64,000 nt of DNA, taken from positions 62,001 through 126,000 of the forward strand of contig NZ_CDBR01000034.1 in NCBI RefSeq assembly GCF_000819685.1, written 5' to 3'. The translations under genes and the position numbers were made by a program. Origin of the DNA: Aeromonas allosaccharophila. GTDB lineage: Bacteria > Pseudomonadota > Gammaproteobacteria > Enterobacterales > Aeromonadaceae. Of this stretch, positions 46,983-55,859 are shown piece after piece. Under the pieces are notes generated by a model. That model was not told where the DNA came from. It was given only the letters and a program-made list of their open reading frames with translations, and made no database searches. The first letter of the stretch is position 1; every line of letters begins with the position of its first letter.

Positions 46983-48224
46983 ATGAACAAGTTACAGAAG
47001 ATGATCCTCGCCCCGGTCGCCATGGCGGTGCTGCTCAGCACCGCCAGTTGGGCTGCCGAGCAGCCGACCCTGTCGGATCGGGCCTATCGGGCGGTCAACA
47101 AGGCGCAGGAGCTGATCACTGAGAAGAAATACGGCGAGGCCAATGCCAAGCTGCAAGATGCGCTCTCCGGCGCGGGCGAGCGGGTCTACGACAAGGGGGT
47201 CATATTGCAGACTCTCGGTTTCGTAGCCGCCCAGCAGGAGAAATACGGTCAGGCGACCAAGTACTTTGCCGAGGCCATCGCGACAGGCGGCCTGCCGCCA
47301 CCGGTGGCCCAGCAGGTACGATACAACCTGGCCCAGCTCTATATGGCAGAGGGCAATTACCAGGGGTCGATCAAGACCATGAAGGAGTGGTTTGCCAACC
47401 AGGGCAAGGATGACAAGCCCAACTCCCATGCCTTTATCACGCTGGCCAACGCCCACGTGCAGCTCAAGCAGTACCGTGACGCGATCCCGGCGGTGGATCA
47501 GGCGATCAAGCTCTCGGCAGGTAAAGCGCCGGAGTCCTGGTATCTGCTGAAAATGGGCGCTCACTACGAGCTGAAACAGTACAAACCGGCGACCGAGGTG
47601 CTGACCTCTCTGGTCAACATGTTCCCGGAGAAGAAGAAGTACTGGACCCAGCTGTCGGCCATGCATATGCAGGCAGGCAACGATGGCAAGGCACTAGCGG
47701 CGCTGGAGTCGGCCTACAACCTCGGCATGTTGACCGAGGCCGCCGAGCTGCAGCGGTTGGCCAACTACCTCGCCTTCAGCGGCATTCCCCATCGCGCGGC
47801 ACGGGTGATGGAGAAGGGGATGAAGGACGGGGTGATTGAGCAGAGCGCCAGCAACTACAAGACCCTGGCCAATTACTGGCATCAGGCCAAGGAGCTGGAT
47901 CCGGCCATCGACACCCTGGCCAAGTCCTATCAGCTGGCCCCGAGCGCCGAATTGCAGTTGAAAATGGCGCGCATGATGATCCAGAGCAAGCGCTATCAGG
48001 ATCTGGTGGCGCTGGCAGCCAAACCGGCAGCCAATGCCAATGGTGAGCAGCGTGCGGATCTCAAGTTCCTGACCGGGGTCGCCTATTTTGAGCAACAAAA
48101 GCCGAAGGAGGCGCTCAACGCCTTCACCCAGGCGGCTCAGAATGGCAACGTCAGCGGTCGGGCATCCCCGTGGATCAGCTTCCTCAAGGAGCAGAATGGC
48201 GCGGGGGAGGCAGCCGTCCAGTAA
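46983..48224 (+). CDS. TPR protein of the TonB2 operon
   Basis: 413 residues. Signal peptide (MILAPVAMAVLLSTASWAAE) followed by several tetratricopeptide repeats (AQELITEKKYGEANAKLQDAL; AEAIATGGL; FLTGVAYFEQQKPKEALNAFTQAA). A TPR gene closes the TonB2 operon in vibrios too. Role unknown; a periplasmic scaffold is likely. A strong terminator ends the operon. Confidence 0.9.
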   Translation: MNKLQKMILAPVAMAVLLSTASWAAEQPTLSDRAYRAVNKAQELITEKKYGEANAKLQDALSGAGERVYDKGVILQTLGFVAAQQEKYGQATKYFAEAIATGGLPPPVAQQVRYNLAQLYMAEGNYQGSIKTMKEWFANQGKDDKPNSHAFITLANAHVQLKQYRDAIPAVDQAIKLSAGKAPESWYLLKMGAHYELKQYKPATEVLTSLVNMFPEKKKYWTQLSAMHMQAGNDGKALAALESAYNLGMLTEAAELQRLANYLAFSGIPHRAARVMEKGMKDGVIEQSASNYKTLANYWHQAKELDPAIDTLAKSYQLAPSAELQLKMARMMIQSKRYQDLVALAAKPAANANGEQRADLKFLTGVAYFEQQKPKEALNAFTQAAQNGNVSGRASPWISFLKEQNGAGEAAVQ

Positions 48225-48276
48225 TGCCAATGACAACTACCTGTAGTCCCTTTTATGGTTGCCTGGTGGCTCCATT

Positions 48277-48301
48277 AACCGCTCTTCGGAGCGGTTTTTT
48301 T
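48277..48301 (+). terminator. terminator of the TonB2 operon
   Basis: AACCGCTC-TTCG-GAGCGGTT with a run of T. The following 430 bases to the next gene hold no ORF with a ribosome site; a weak promoter (TTGAAA-17-AAGAAT, 48602-48630) may serve the next gene. Confidence 0.93.
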
Positions 48302-48735
48302 ATGGCGGCAGCCTGCACCTGCTGGTGGCCGAAGCGCTGTTTTATCCCTTTTCATGCCAATAAAGAGCTTTTGTCGACATTGGTCTATCTCCCCGGATGT
48401 GACAAACGTTTTGGCCACTGATTCAACCGTGACACCAGGTGGCGCAGCGCCATGGTTAATGGGGGCGCGGGTGGCACGCTGGCAGGGCACCAGTACCGTT
48501 CATCTTTCTCTCAGCTGCGACTTGCTAGGGTGGCTTTTGCCCTGTTGATAAGCGTCACACCGAAAACGGCCACTTTTAACAAGAAAAGCAACATATCGAA
48601 GTTGAAATTTTGGCCGACTCAGGAAAGAATGCGCGCTCGGTTATTGGCGCCGTGGTGCAGGTTGACCCGCCACCGGCAGACCGAGGATAAGACGGCCTCC
48701 GGCCCATTTGGTACAGGAAACCACACAGGAATTTT

Positions 48736-49656
48736 ATGAATCCCCTTCGCACTGCCGCTTCGGCCCTTTTATGCACATTTGCGCTGGTCAGCCAGCAGGC
48801 TGCCGCCGTCGAGTACCGTCTGCCTGCGGCCAACAGCCGCCTGATCGGTGAAAACCAGCAATACGTGGTGCCTGCGGACAACCGTCCGCTGGAGCAGATC
48901 GCCTCCGACTTCCAGCTGGGTCTGACCAACATCATGGAAGCCAACCCGGGCGTTGATCCCTATCTGCCGAAGGCGGGTAGCACCCTGATCATCCCCCATC
49001 AGCTGATCCTGCCCAACGCGCCGCGCGAAGGGATCGTTATCAACGTTGCCGAGATGCGTCTCTACTACTACCCGAAAGGGAAGAACGTGGTAGAAGTGCT
49101 GCCCATCGGGATCGGTCAGTTGGGGGTCAACACCCCGGAGAACTGGATCACCAAGGTAGAGCGCAAGCGCGCCAACCCGACCTGGACCCCAACCGAGAAC
49201 ATCCGTCGCCGCTATGCCGCCCAGGGCAAGACCCTGCCAGCAGTATGGCCAGCGGGTCCGGATAACCCCATGGGTCTGCACGCCCTCTACATCGGCAACC
49301 TCTATGCCATCCACGGCACCAACGCCACCTTCGGCATCGGTCTGCGGGTGAGCAGCGGTTGTGTGCGTCTGCGCGCTGACGACATCAAGTATCTGTTCGA
49401 CAACGTGCCGGTCGGCACCCGCGTCCAGTTCGTCAACCAGCCGGTCAAGACCACGGTCGAGCCGGATGGCGGTCGCTACATGGAAGTGCACGAGCCACTG
49501 TCGCGCAATGAAGAAGAGTTCAACTCCACCGCCTCCGTGCCGCTCCCGATGACCCCGGCCATTACCCGCTTCATCGCTCACGCCGAGTCTGACTCCAACG
49601 TGGTCAAGCAGGTACTGGAACAGCGTACCGGTATGCCGACCCGTCTCAATCCCTGA
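48736..49656 (+). CDS. L,D-transpeptidase (YkuD family, ErfK/YcfS type)
   Basis: 306 residues. Signal peptide ([19 protein letters not shown]), an N-terminal LysM-like part ([20 protein letters not shown]), then the YkuD domain with [11 protein letters not shown] (His193) and [11 protein letters not shown] (catalytic Cys209). It should attach lipoprotein or form 3-3 crosslinks on peptidoglycan; which of these is not clear. ATG with ACAGGA 8 bases upstream. Confidence 0.93.
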   Translation: MNPLRTAASALLCTFALVSQQAAAVEYRLPAANSRLIGENQQYVVPADNRPLEQIASDFQLGLTNIMEANPGVDPYLPKAGSTLIIPHQLILPNAPREGIVINVAEMRLYYYPKGKNVVEVLPIGIGQLGVNTPENWITKVERKRANPTWTPTENIRRRYAAQGKTLPAVWPAGPDNPMGLHALYIGNLYAIHGTNATFGIGLRVSSGCVRLRADDIKYLFDNVPVGTRVQFVNQPVKTTVEPDGGRYMEVHEPLSRNEEEFNSTASVPLPMTPAITRFIAHAESDSNVVKQVLEQRTGMPTRLNP

Positions 49657-50010
49657 TTGACGCTGCTGGCAGTGCAAGTTGCGCTGCCAGAGCAATAACA
49701 AACCCTTCTGCTCTGGCGGATGGTGAATATGAAAACGGCTGGAATGGTGATGGTGTTGTGGCTACACAAACACTGTCTCCGCCAGCCGTTTTCAATGTCG
49801 AAGATGGATTTCCCTGCCACTCCCGGTTCAGCCCCCAGTATGGGCTGGTGTCAAATCAATACACTCATCGTCCAACACACTCCGTCACGGCAGCATGGCG
49901 CCGCAGTGACACTGCTGTTTTTCCCACACTTGACATACTCTTCCATCACCTGCGTGTGCCGATGTCACATTGGCTGGCGATTGTGATGAGTAATAATGCT
50001 CGTTGCTAGC
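49657..50010. other. intergenic region with hairpins after the transpeptidase gene
   Basis: 353 bases between convergent genes. GCCAGAGCA/TGCTCTGGC (49686-49718) is a probable terminator without a tight T-run. GAAAACGGCTGG/CCAGCCGTTTTC (49730-49795) is a long-loop inverted repeat. No credible ORF. Confidence 0.55.
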
Positions 50011-50226
50011 TCAGTAGTGTGGCGGCGGGGTCTCTTCGGCCATGCTGGCAATCTGGCTGGGTTGTACGGTTTGCAGTTTGTCGATCAGCAGCTGGATCTG
50101 GTATTTGAGTCGATCGAGTTCACGGCCCTGGGTGGTCACCTCGTCGTTGAGCTGCTCTATGGTGTACTCCGCATAGGCGAGACGGGTTTCCAGGGTTTCG
50201 ATTCGTTCGTTTAAATGCTGACTCAT
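50011..50226 (-). CDS. slyX: SlyX protein
   Basis: 71 residues, an almost entirely coiled-coil protein (RIETLETRLAYAEYTIEQLN, then DEVTTQGRELDRLKYQIQLL) ending in the Pro/His tail ETPPPHY, both typical of SlyX. Function unknown. It lies near fkpA as in E. coli (slyD-slyX-fkpA), here with a WD-repeat gene between. Confidence 0.95.
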   Translation of the reverse strand: MSQHLNERIETLETRLAYAEYTIEQLNDEVTTQGRELDRLKYQIQLLIDKLQTVQPSQIASMAEETPPPHY

Positions 50227-50240
50227 GGGCCTTCGGGTCC

Positions 50241-51209
50241 TTACTTGATTGTCCAGATTTCGGCCAGACCACTGGAGCTGGCACTGACAAGGTGGCTATT
50301 GTCGCGCAAAGCGACGCCGTAGACCACTGCGCTGGGCGGTTTCACCTTGGGTTGCGGCGAGACGCGCCAGCTCTGCAGCAGGGCGCCATCGCTCACTTGC
50401 CACAAGGAAAGCTGACGGGAAGGGGCACCGGTGATGAGCCACTTGCCGTCGTTGGCAAAGCGGGCGCTGGTGTAGACCTCGAAGCGGTGATCATATTGCA
50501 GCTGACTCACCTGTTTGCCGGTTTTCAGATCCCAGATACTGGCCCGGCTGCTGTCGGCGGTGAAGGCGTAGCGGCCGCTCGGCTCCAGTCTGGCCATGAT
50601 CACCCGGCCACCATGGTTGAACCGCCAGATCACCTGCCCGCTGCGGGTATCCCACAGATAGGCACTGTAGTCGTTGCCGCCGGTCAGGGCGTAGCGACCG
50701 TTGGCGGAGAGATCCACGGTATTGACCTGTTCGGTGTGACCGAGAAACTGCAGGCGCCGACCGCTTCGGGTATCGAGCCACTCGGCCTTGCCATCTTCCC
50801 GGCCTATCAGCACATAACGGCCGTCGGCAGAGAGCGCGATGTCCCTCAGCCTAGATTCAGGAAGTGAGTAGTAGCCTTGTGATTGCCCGTCGTTCAGCCG
50901 CCAGGTGGCAAAGGTGTCTGGGGTGGCGGTGACGGCATGGCTGTTTCCTTCGGAAAAACGGGTGATGAATACCAGATCATCCGCCGAGTCGGATTGTTTC
51001 CAGCGCCAGCGTTGACGGTTCGGTTCCAGATCCCAGACGATGATGCCCTGGCTGATACTGGAGACGATGGCCTGCTTGCCATCACTGGAGAGATCAGCGG
51101 TCAGCAGACCCGTGCTGGCGAGGGTCATTTGCTGGCTGGGTTGGGAGCTCTGCTCGCAACCGGTGAGCATTAAACAGAGGCTCACCAGATAAATGGCACT
51201 TTTTATCAT
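50241..51209 (-). CDS. WD-repeat (beta-propeller) lipoprotein
   Basis: 322 residues. Lipoprotein signal (YLVSLCLMLTGC, lipobox LTGC). The mature part has about six to seven WD40-type repeats (LSADGRYVLIGREDGKAEWLDTRSGR; LSANGRYALTGGNDYSAYLWDTRSG). It may be a scaffold in the periplasm. Stop lies 14 bases before slyX, same direction, so the two are cotranscribed. Function unknown. Confidence 0.85.
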   Translation of the reverse strand: MIKSAIYLVSLCLMLTGCEQSSQPSQQMTLASTGLLTADLSSDGKQAIVSSISQGIIVWDLEPNRQRWRWKQSDSADDLVFITRFSEGNSHAVTATPDTFATWRLNDGQSQGYYSLPESRLRDIALSADGRYVLIGREDGKAEWLDTRSGRRLQFLGHTEQVNTVDLSANGRYALTGGNDYSAYLWDTRSGQVIWRFNHGGRVIMARLEPSGRYAFTADSSRASIWDLKTGKQVSQLQYDHRFEVYTSARFANDGKWLITGAPSRQLSLWQVSDGALLQSWRVSPQPKVKPPSAVVYGVALRDNSHLVSASSSGLAEIWTIK

Positions 51210-51327
51210 TTTTGCGGTCTCACGCTTTTGTTACCTGCGATCACGGCGTTAGTATAAGGCGCTTATCACGATAAACCTCTCATTTCACGATGGAACCGAG
51301 AGCGGTATTTGGAGTTTGGAGAAACTG

Positions 51328-52131
51328 ATGAACAAATTTCTGAAGGTGTCCCTGTTGGCGGCGGCGGTTGCCGTCGGTCTGACTGCTTGCCAAAAAGACG
51401 AGAAGCCTGCTGCGGCCAATACCGCCGAAGTGAAGGCAGAAGCCAGCAAGCCGGCAGAGGCGACCAAGGCCGAAGCCAAGAGCTTTGAAGAGCAATCCGG
51501 CTACGCAATTGGCCTCTCCATGGGTCGTTACATCGCGAACACCCTCGAGCGTCAGCAGGAACTGGGCATCAAACTGGACAACGCCGTGATCCTGAAAGGG
51601 GTCACCGACGGTCTGGGCAAAGAAGCCAAGATGACTGATGAAGAGATCCAGAAGGTACTGCAGGATTACGACGCCAAGATCAACGAGCTGACCAAGGCCA
51701 AGGCCGAGAAAGACGCAGTTGAGAATCTGAAGAAAGGCGAAGAGTACCTGGCTGCCAACGCCAAGAAAGAGGGTGTGAAGAGCACCGAATCCGGCCTGCA
51801 ATATCAGGTCGAGAAGATGGGTGACGGCGCCAAGCCGAAGTCTACCGACATCGTCAAGGTTCACTATACCGGGACCCTGACCGACGGCACCAAGTTCGAC
51901 AGCTCCGTCGATCGCGGTGAGCCGGCCACCTTCCCGCTCAACCAGGTTATCCCGGGTTGGACCGAAGGCGTGCAGCTGATGCCGGTTGGCTCCAAGTTCA
52001 AGTTCTTCCTGCCGTCCAAGCTGGCCTATGGCGAGCACGGTGCAGGCTCCATCCCGGCGAATGCCGTGCTGGTGTTTGACGTTGAGCTGCTGGCTATCGA
52101 GAAGCCGACTGCTGACGACGCCAAGAAGTAA
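51328..52131 (+). CDS. fkpA: FKBP-type peptidyl-prolyl isomerase FkpA/Mip
   Basis: 267 residues. N-terminal dimerisation helices (SGYAIGLSMGRYIAN, QEELGI-like), a long helix, and a C-terminal FKBP domain (VKVHYTGTLTDGTKFDSS; VIPGWTEGVQLM; ELAYGEHG-like). E. coli FkpA is soluble in the periplasm, but this signal peptide ends in LTAC followed by QKDE, a good lipobox, so it is probably a lipoprotein like Legionella Mip-type relatives. ATG 51328 follows GGAG by 6 bases. Terminator follows. Confidence 0.94.
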   Translation: MNKFLKVSLLAAAVAVGLTACQKDEKPAAANTAEVKAEASKPAEATKAEAKSFEEQSGYAIGLSMGRYIANTLERQQELGIKLDNAVILKGVTDGLGKEAKMTDEEIQKVLQDYDAKINELTKAKAEKDAVENLKKGEEYLAANAKKEGVKSTESGLQYQVEKMGDGAKPKSTDIVKVHYTGTLTDGTKFDSSVDRGEPATFPLNQVIPGWTEGVQLMPVGSKFKFFLPSKLAYGEHGAGSIPANAVLVFDVELLAIEKPTADDAKK

Positions 52132-52146
52132 TCCCTTCTTGTAGTG

Positions 52147-52175
52147 AAAAACGGCTCCTTAAGGAGCCGTTTTTA
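52147..52175 (+). terminator. terminator after fkpA
   Basis: AAAAACGGCTCC/GGAGCCGTTTTT nearly perfect palindrome with a T-run. Confidence 0.93.
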
Positions 52176-52281
52176 CTTGTACATCTCCTATAATCGCGGG
52201 ATAACAGAGCTGTCTTGGCGTTGGGTTTGTGCGCGAAAAAAGGCAAAATAGATCGCAGAATCAAATACAAGGATGAGTCCG

Positions 52282-53688
52282 GTGGCTGAAAATAAATCGC
52301 GTGTCCTGCTGGTGGAAGATACCCGAAGTCTGGCGGTGGTCTATGAACAGTACCTGCGCCAGGAGGGGTACGAGGTGGTGCTGGCCGACTGCGGGCAGCA
52401 GGCGCTGGCGCAGTTGCTGGAAAGTCCTCCCCCCGTGGTGCTGCTGGATCTGGAGCTGCCGGATATGTCCGGCATGGATATTCTGCAAATGATCACCGAA
52501 CAGCAGTTGCCTTGCTCGGTGGTGGTGATCACCGCCCACGGCTCGGTGGATGTGGCGGTGGAGGCGATGCGCCTCGGTGCCTTCGATTTTCTGACCAAGC
52601 CGTTTGACAGCAAGCGGCTCTGCGCCACTGTGCGCAATGCGTTGAAACACCAGCAGTTGAGCTCGCTGGTTGCCCACTATCGGGAGAATTTCGAGCGCAG
52701 CTCGTTCTTCGGATTTATCGGCGCTTCCATGGCGATGCAGGCGGTCTATCGCATCATCGAGAGTGCGGCGCCCAGCAAGGCGACCGTCTTTATCACTGGC
52801 GAGAGCGGCACCGGCAAAGAGGTGTGTGCCGAGGCGATTCATCAGTGCAGCCCTCGCAGCGAACAGCCCTTTATTGCCCTCAACTGCGCCGCCATTCCCC
52901 ACGATTTGATGGAGAGCGAGATCTTCGGCCATGTGAAGGGCTCCTTTACCGGCGCCCAGGGGGATCGCAAGGGGGCGGCCAGCCTGGCCGATGGCGGTAC
53001 CCTGTTTCTCGACGAGATCTGCGAGATGGACCTGGATCTGCAGAGCAAGCTGCTGCGCTTTATCCAGACTGGCACCGTACAGCGGGTCGGCAGCGGCAAG
53101 CTCGAGACGGTGGATGTGCGCTTTATCTGCGCCACCAACCGGGATCCGCTGGTGGAGGTGAAAGCGGGGCGTTTTCGCGAGGATCTCTACTATCGGCTCC
53201 ACGTCATTCCGCTCACCCTGCCGCCGCTGCGGGAGCGGGGCGAGGATATCCTGCTGCTGGCGCGTACCCTGCTGCAGAGCTACGCCAAGGAGGAGAACAA
53301 ACGCTTCAAGGATTTCGATGTCGAGGCGGCACGAGTGCTGCTCGACTACCCCTGGCCCGGCAACGTACGCGAGCTGCAAAACGTGGTGCGCAATATCGTG
53401 GTGCTCAACGACAAGGAGCTGGTGAGCCCGGATATTCTGCCGCCACCGCTCAATGGGGTTCGTCCCCAGCTGCCGGCTGCGATTGCGGCATCGGTGGCAT
53501 CGGCTCCTGCCGCCACCGGAGCGGCCAACGGGCCGATCCGACCGCTCTGGCTGGTGGAAAAAGAGGTGATCGAACAGGCCATCGCCAGCTGTGACGGCAA
53601 TATTCCCAAGGCGGCGGCACTGCTCGAGATCAGCCCCTCCACCATTTACCGCAAGAAGCAGAGCTGGGAAGAGGTGAGCGTGACGTGA
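52282..53688 (+). CDS. luxO: LuxO-like sigma-54-dependent response regulator
   Basis: 468 residues: receiver domain (phospho-acceptor Asp56 in [24 protein letters not shown]), AAA+ domain (Walker A GESGTGKE at 173-180; Walker [10 protein letters not shown] from 237), and a Fis-type helix-turn-helix ([19 protein letters not shown]). The wording matches Vibrio LuxO, the quorum-sensing regulator that with sigma-54 activates Qrr small RNAs. The sigma-54 contact loop is GSFTGA, not GAFTGA. GTG 52282 has AAGGA 8 bases upstream; ATG 52273 is too close to it. No luxU follows. Confidence 0.85.
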   Translation: MAENKSRVLLVEDTRSLAVVYEQYLRQEGYEVVLADCGQQALAQLLESPPPVVLLDLELPDMSGMDILQMITEQQLPCSVVVITAHGSVDVAVEAMRLGAFDFLTKPFDSKRLCATVRNALKHQQLSSLVAHYRENFERSSFFGFIGASMAMQAVYRIIESAAPSKATVFITGESGTGKEVCAEAIHQCSPRSEQPFIALNCAAIPHDLMESEIFGHVKGSFTGAQGDRKGAASLADGGTLFLDEICEMDLDLQSKLLRFIQTGTVQRVGSGKLETVDVRFICATNRDPLVEVKAGRFREDLYYRLHVIPLTLPPLRERGEDILLLARTLLQSYAKEENKRFKDFDVEAARVLLDYPWPGNVRELQNVVRNIVVLNDKELVSPDILPPPLNGVRPQLPAAIAASVASAPAATGAANGPIRPLWLVEKEVIEQAIASCDGNIPKAAALLEISPSTIYRKKQSWEEVSVT

Positions 53689-53752
53689 GTCGTGACGTGT
53701 GCTGGCTGAACGCCCGCAAGATGTAAGAGGGGAAACGGTTCAACCGAGTGAC

Positions 53753-53779
53753 GGGCGGCATTGGCCGCCCTCTCTTTTG
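53753..53779. terminator. terminator between luxO and the TPR gene
   Basis: GGGCGGC/GCCGCCC with loop ATTG, followed by TCTCTTTT. Confidence 0.8.
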
Positions 53780-53789
53780 GGGGGCGAAA

Positions 53790-54659
53790 TCAGAGTTTGG
53801 CGAGTTGCTTGAGGCGGGCCAGGCGCTCCCCCTCGTTGGCGCTGAACCAGCGATCCTGCGACAGCAAAAACCAGGCGCGGGAGAAGTATTCCGCAGCCAG
53901 CGGATCGTCCAGCACTAGGGCATTCTCCCCCAGCTCTTCATACAGATAACCATCCTCCGGCTCACCCGCCTCGGCCATATCGGCCTTGAGCTGGAGCAGC
54001 TCTTCCAGTGCCTGCTGGTGCTGACCCTGGGCTCGGGTCAGCCGAGCCAGACTCCAGCGGGCGATAAATGCCTTGGCCGGATGGTTATGCTGCAGATGCC
54101 AAGCCAGGCACTTCTGCTGCTGGGTTTTGGCCTCCTCGAAGCGGCCCAGTTCGAACAGGGTCCAGCCCTGATTGTTGTAAAGGGGGGCCAGCCAGCCGCG
54201 CACCTTCTCGTCACTGCTGCGCTCCGCCAGCTCCATCGCCAGTTGATTCCAGCGGCTTTGCTCTTCCAGCGGAGCCGCGATGGCGATCATGTGGGCAGCG
54301 TCGATGGCGAGATAGGTCTCCTTCTCCTTGAGACCCCACTGCCAGGCTTGTTCAAACAGGGTTTTGGCATTGGCCTTGTCGCCCGCCGAGTTAAAGGTGC
54401 GGCCTCGCTCCAGCAGGGCACGGATCCGTGCTCTGGGGGTTGTGTCGTTGAGGCGCGGTGCTATCTCGTCGAGCAGCTGGTGGGCTTCGGCAAACTGGCG
54501 TTGCAGCGAATGGGTGCGGGCTATCTGGGTCAGCAACTCCAGTTCGAGTTGCAGGTCGGCGGCAGCGCGTGCTTCGGGAAGGAGCGCATGAAAACGCAGG
54601 GCGGTGGCGGCGGGATCCTGATAATCCCACTGCGCCATGAAATCGGGCGGATTCTCCAT
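53790..54659 (-). CDS. TPR protein, function unknown
   Basis: 289 residues, cytosolic, all-helical. Repeats are seen at LELELLTQIARTHSLQRQFAEAHQL, RARIRALLERGRTFNSAGDKANAKTLF, LYNNQGWTLFELGRFEEAKTQQ and ARWSLARLTRAQGQHQQALEEL. No enzymatic domain. Its position after luxO, convergent, tells nothing of its role. Confidence 0.85.
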   Translation of the reverse strand: MENPPDFMAQWDYQDPAATALRFHALLPEARAAADLQLELELLTQIARTHSLQRQFAEAHQLLDEIAPRLNDTTPRARIRALLERGRTFNSAGDKANAKTLFEQAWQWGLKEKETYLAIDAAHMIAIAAPLEEQSRWNQLAMELAERSSDEKVRGWLAPLYNNQGWTLFELGRFEEAKTQQQKCLAWHLQHNHPAKAFIARWSLARLTRAQGQHQQALEELLQLKADMAEAGEPEDGYLYEELGENALVLDDPLAAEYFSRAWFLLSQDRWFSANEGERLARLKQLAKL

Positions 54660-54773
54660 TTGGCCTCCTTGCTGGTTATCCTGTCACCAAGATGCCTGCA
54701 GGCCATTGTTTGTACAAGGGGTGCCCGTCACAGAGCGCCCCCTTGATTCATGCCAACGGCTGTGGTCAGCCGA

Positions 54774-55109
54774 TCAGTAGACCATCGCCAGGCTCATCAG
54801 CATCAGACCGAGTGCGGCGAAGGCACCCTCCTTGATGGCGAGCCGCGGTACCAGCGCCTTGGGCAGGGCCGGAAACAGGCTCAGGGCAAAGCCAAGCCCC
54901 GGCATCAGCCAGTGGAACGCCGGATTGCGCAGGGCGGGATCAGCGGCGCCGTTGATGATGATCAGCAAAATAAACAGGGTAAAAGAGGGGAGGATAAACC
55001 AGCGAACCCCACCGGCGGCGACCGCCCGCAGCGGTGAAATGCGATAGAGCAGCATGGTCACAAGAAACAGCACAAAAGGGGCCAGCAGATAGAGCGGAGC
55101 GGGGTTCAT
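54774..55109 (-). CDS. small inner-membrane protein, function unknown
   Basis: 111 residues with four hydrophobic segments (YLLAPFVLFLVTMLLYRI; FILPSFTLFILLIIING; WLMPGLGFALSLFPALP; AFAALGLMLMSLAMVY). No family recognised. It is preceded and followed by short non-coding gaps. Confidence 0.7.
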   Translation of the reverse strand: MNPAPLYLLAPFVLFLVTMLLYRISPLRAVAAGGVRWFILPSFTLFILLIIINGAADPALRNPAFHWLMPGLGFALSLFPALPKALVPRLAIKEGAFAALGLMLMSLAMVY

Positions 55110-55253
55110 AACATCTTTCCTGAAAACTGATCGTTAAAAAACGGGTGTCTTAAGCAAGAGGCGCGGGATTTAATCACTCTTCGCAGGTAATCACCAGCAG
55201 CCCGGGGCCGGGCTGTGAAGAGGATCGCGGATAAAGGTTTGCTACCGCTAGCC

Positions 55254-55598
55254 TTAGCGCAACCAGAACCAGGCGGCGGCAAAACCCAGCCAGCTCAGCA
55301 CCAGCAAGATCCAGGGCAGGGGATGCTGATGGCTTACTTCAACCAGCTCGAGCTGACCGTCTTGCTCTTCGGTTTGCGGCTCGCCCTGTGGTTGCCGGGC
55401 TTTGGCCTGTAATTTTTTCTGGCGGCTCGCTTCGCGGGCCCGCGCCTTCATCTGTTTCTTGTATTCATCGATGCCTTTCTGGATCCCTTGCGCGATCAGC
55501 TGGGTCTGCTCCTTGGTCTGCCCCGGCTTCTGGTTGGCACGGGCAATTTTCATCGCCTCCTGCTGGGTCTCGGGGGAAATCTTGTCGTACTTGGTCAT
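55254..55598 (-). CDS. DUF2956-family protein
   Basis: 114 residues. A Lys/Gln-rich soluble N-terminus (KYDKISPETQQEAMKIARAN, GQTKEQTQLIAQGIQKGI) and one C-terminal membrane segment (LPWILLVLSWLGFAAAWFWL), so it is tail-anchored. The pattern fits DUF2956, known in vibrios and relatives and of unknown function. ATG 55598 follows AGGAGATG. Confidence 0.8.
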   Translation of the reverse strand: MTKYDKISPETQQEAMKIARANQKPGQTKEQTQLIAQGIQKGIDEYKKQMKARAREASRQKKLQAKARQPQGEPQTEEQDGQLELVEVSHQHPLPWILLVLSWLGFAAAWFWLR

Positions 55599-55859
55599 CA
55601 AATCATCTCCTCTGGCATGGCTGGCTGGGGAGTATGCCATAAAGGCAGATCGGCGTGGCGTTTCCTTGGGACCGGGTGATGCAAGTGAGTGAAAGCTCAA
55701 TAAAAGTTGTGATAAATCAGCAGGAAGCCGGATGTTGGGTCGAAGATCACAATTAGCAGAATTTGTGAGTCATCGATGAAAAACGGTCATCTGTTGTTTG
55801 TTATATTGGCGCCCGACCCGCTGGACAGGGTTACTAAATAACAAAACAATCAAGGTGAT

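Noticed and set aside
49720-50009. Short plus-strand ORFs after the L,D-transpeptidase gene
   Set aside because: No ribosome sites, and the translations look random; the stretch is better explained by hairpins between convergent genes.
52132-52281. qrr small RNA upstream of luxO
   Set aside because: No qrr core sequence and only a poor GG-N10-GT match to a sigma-54 promoter.
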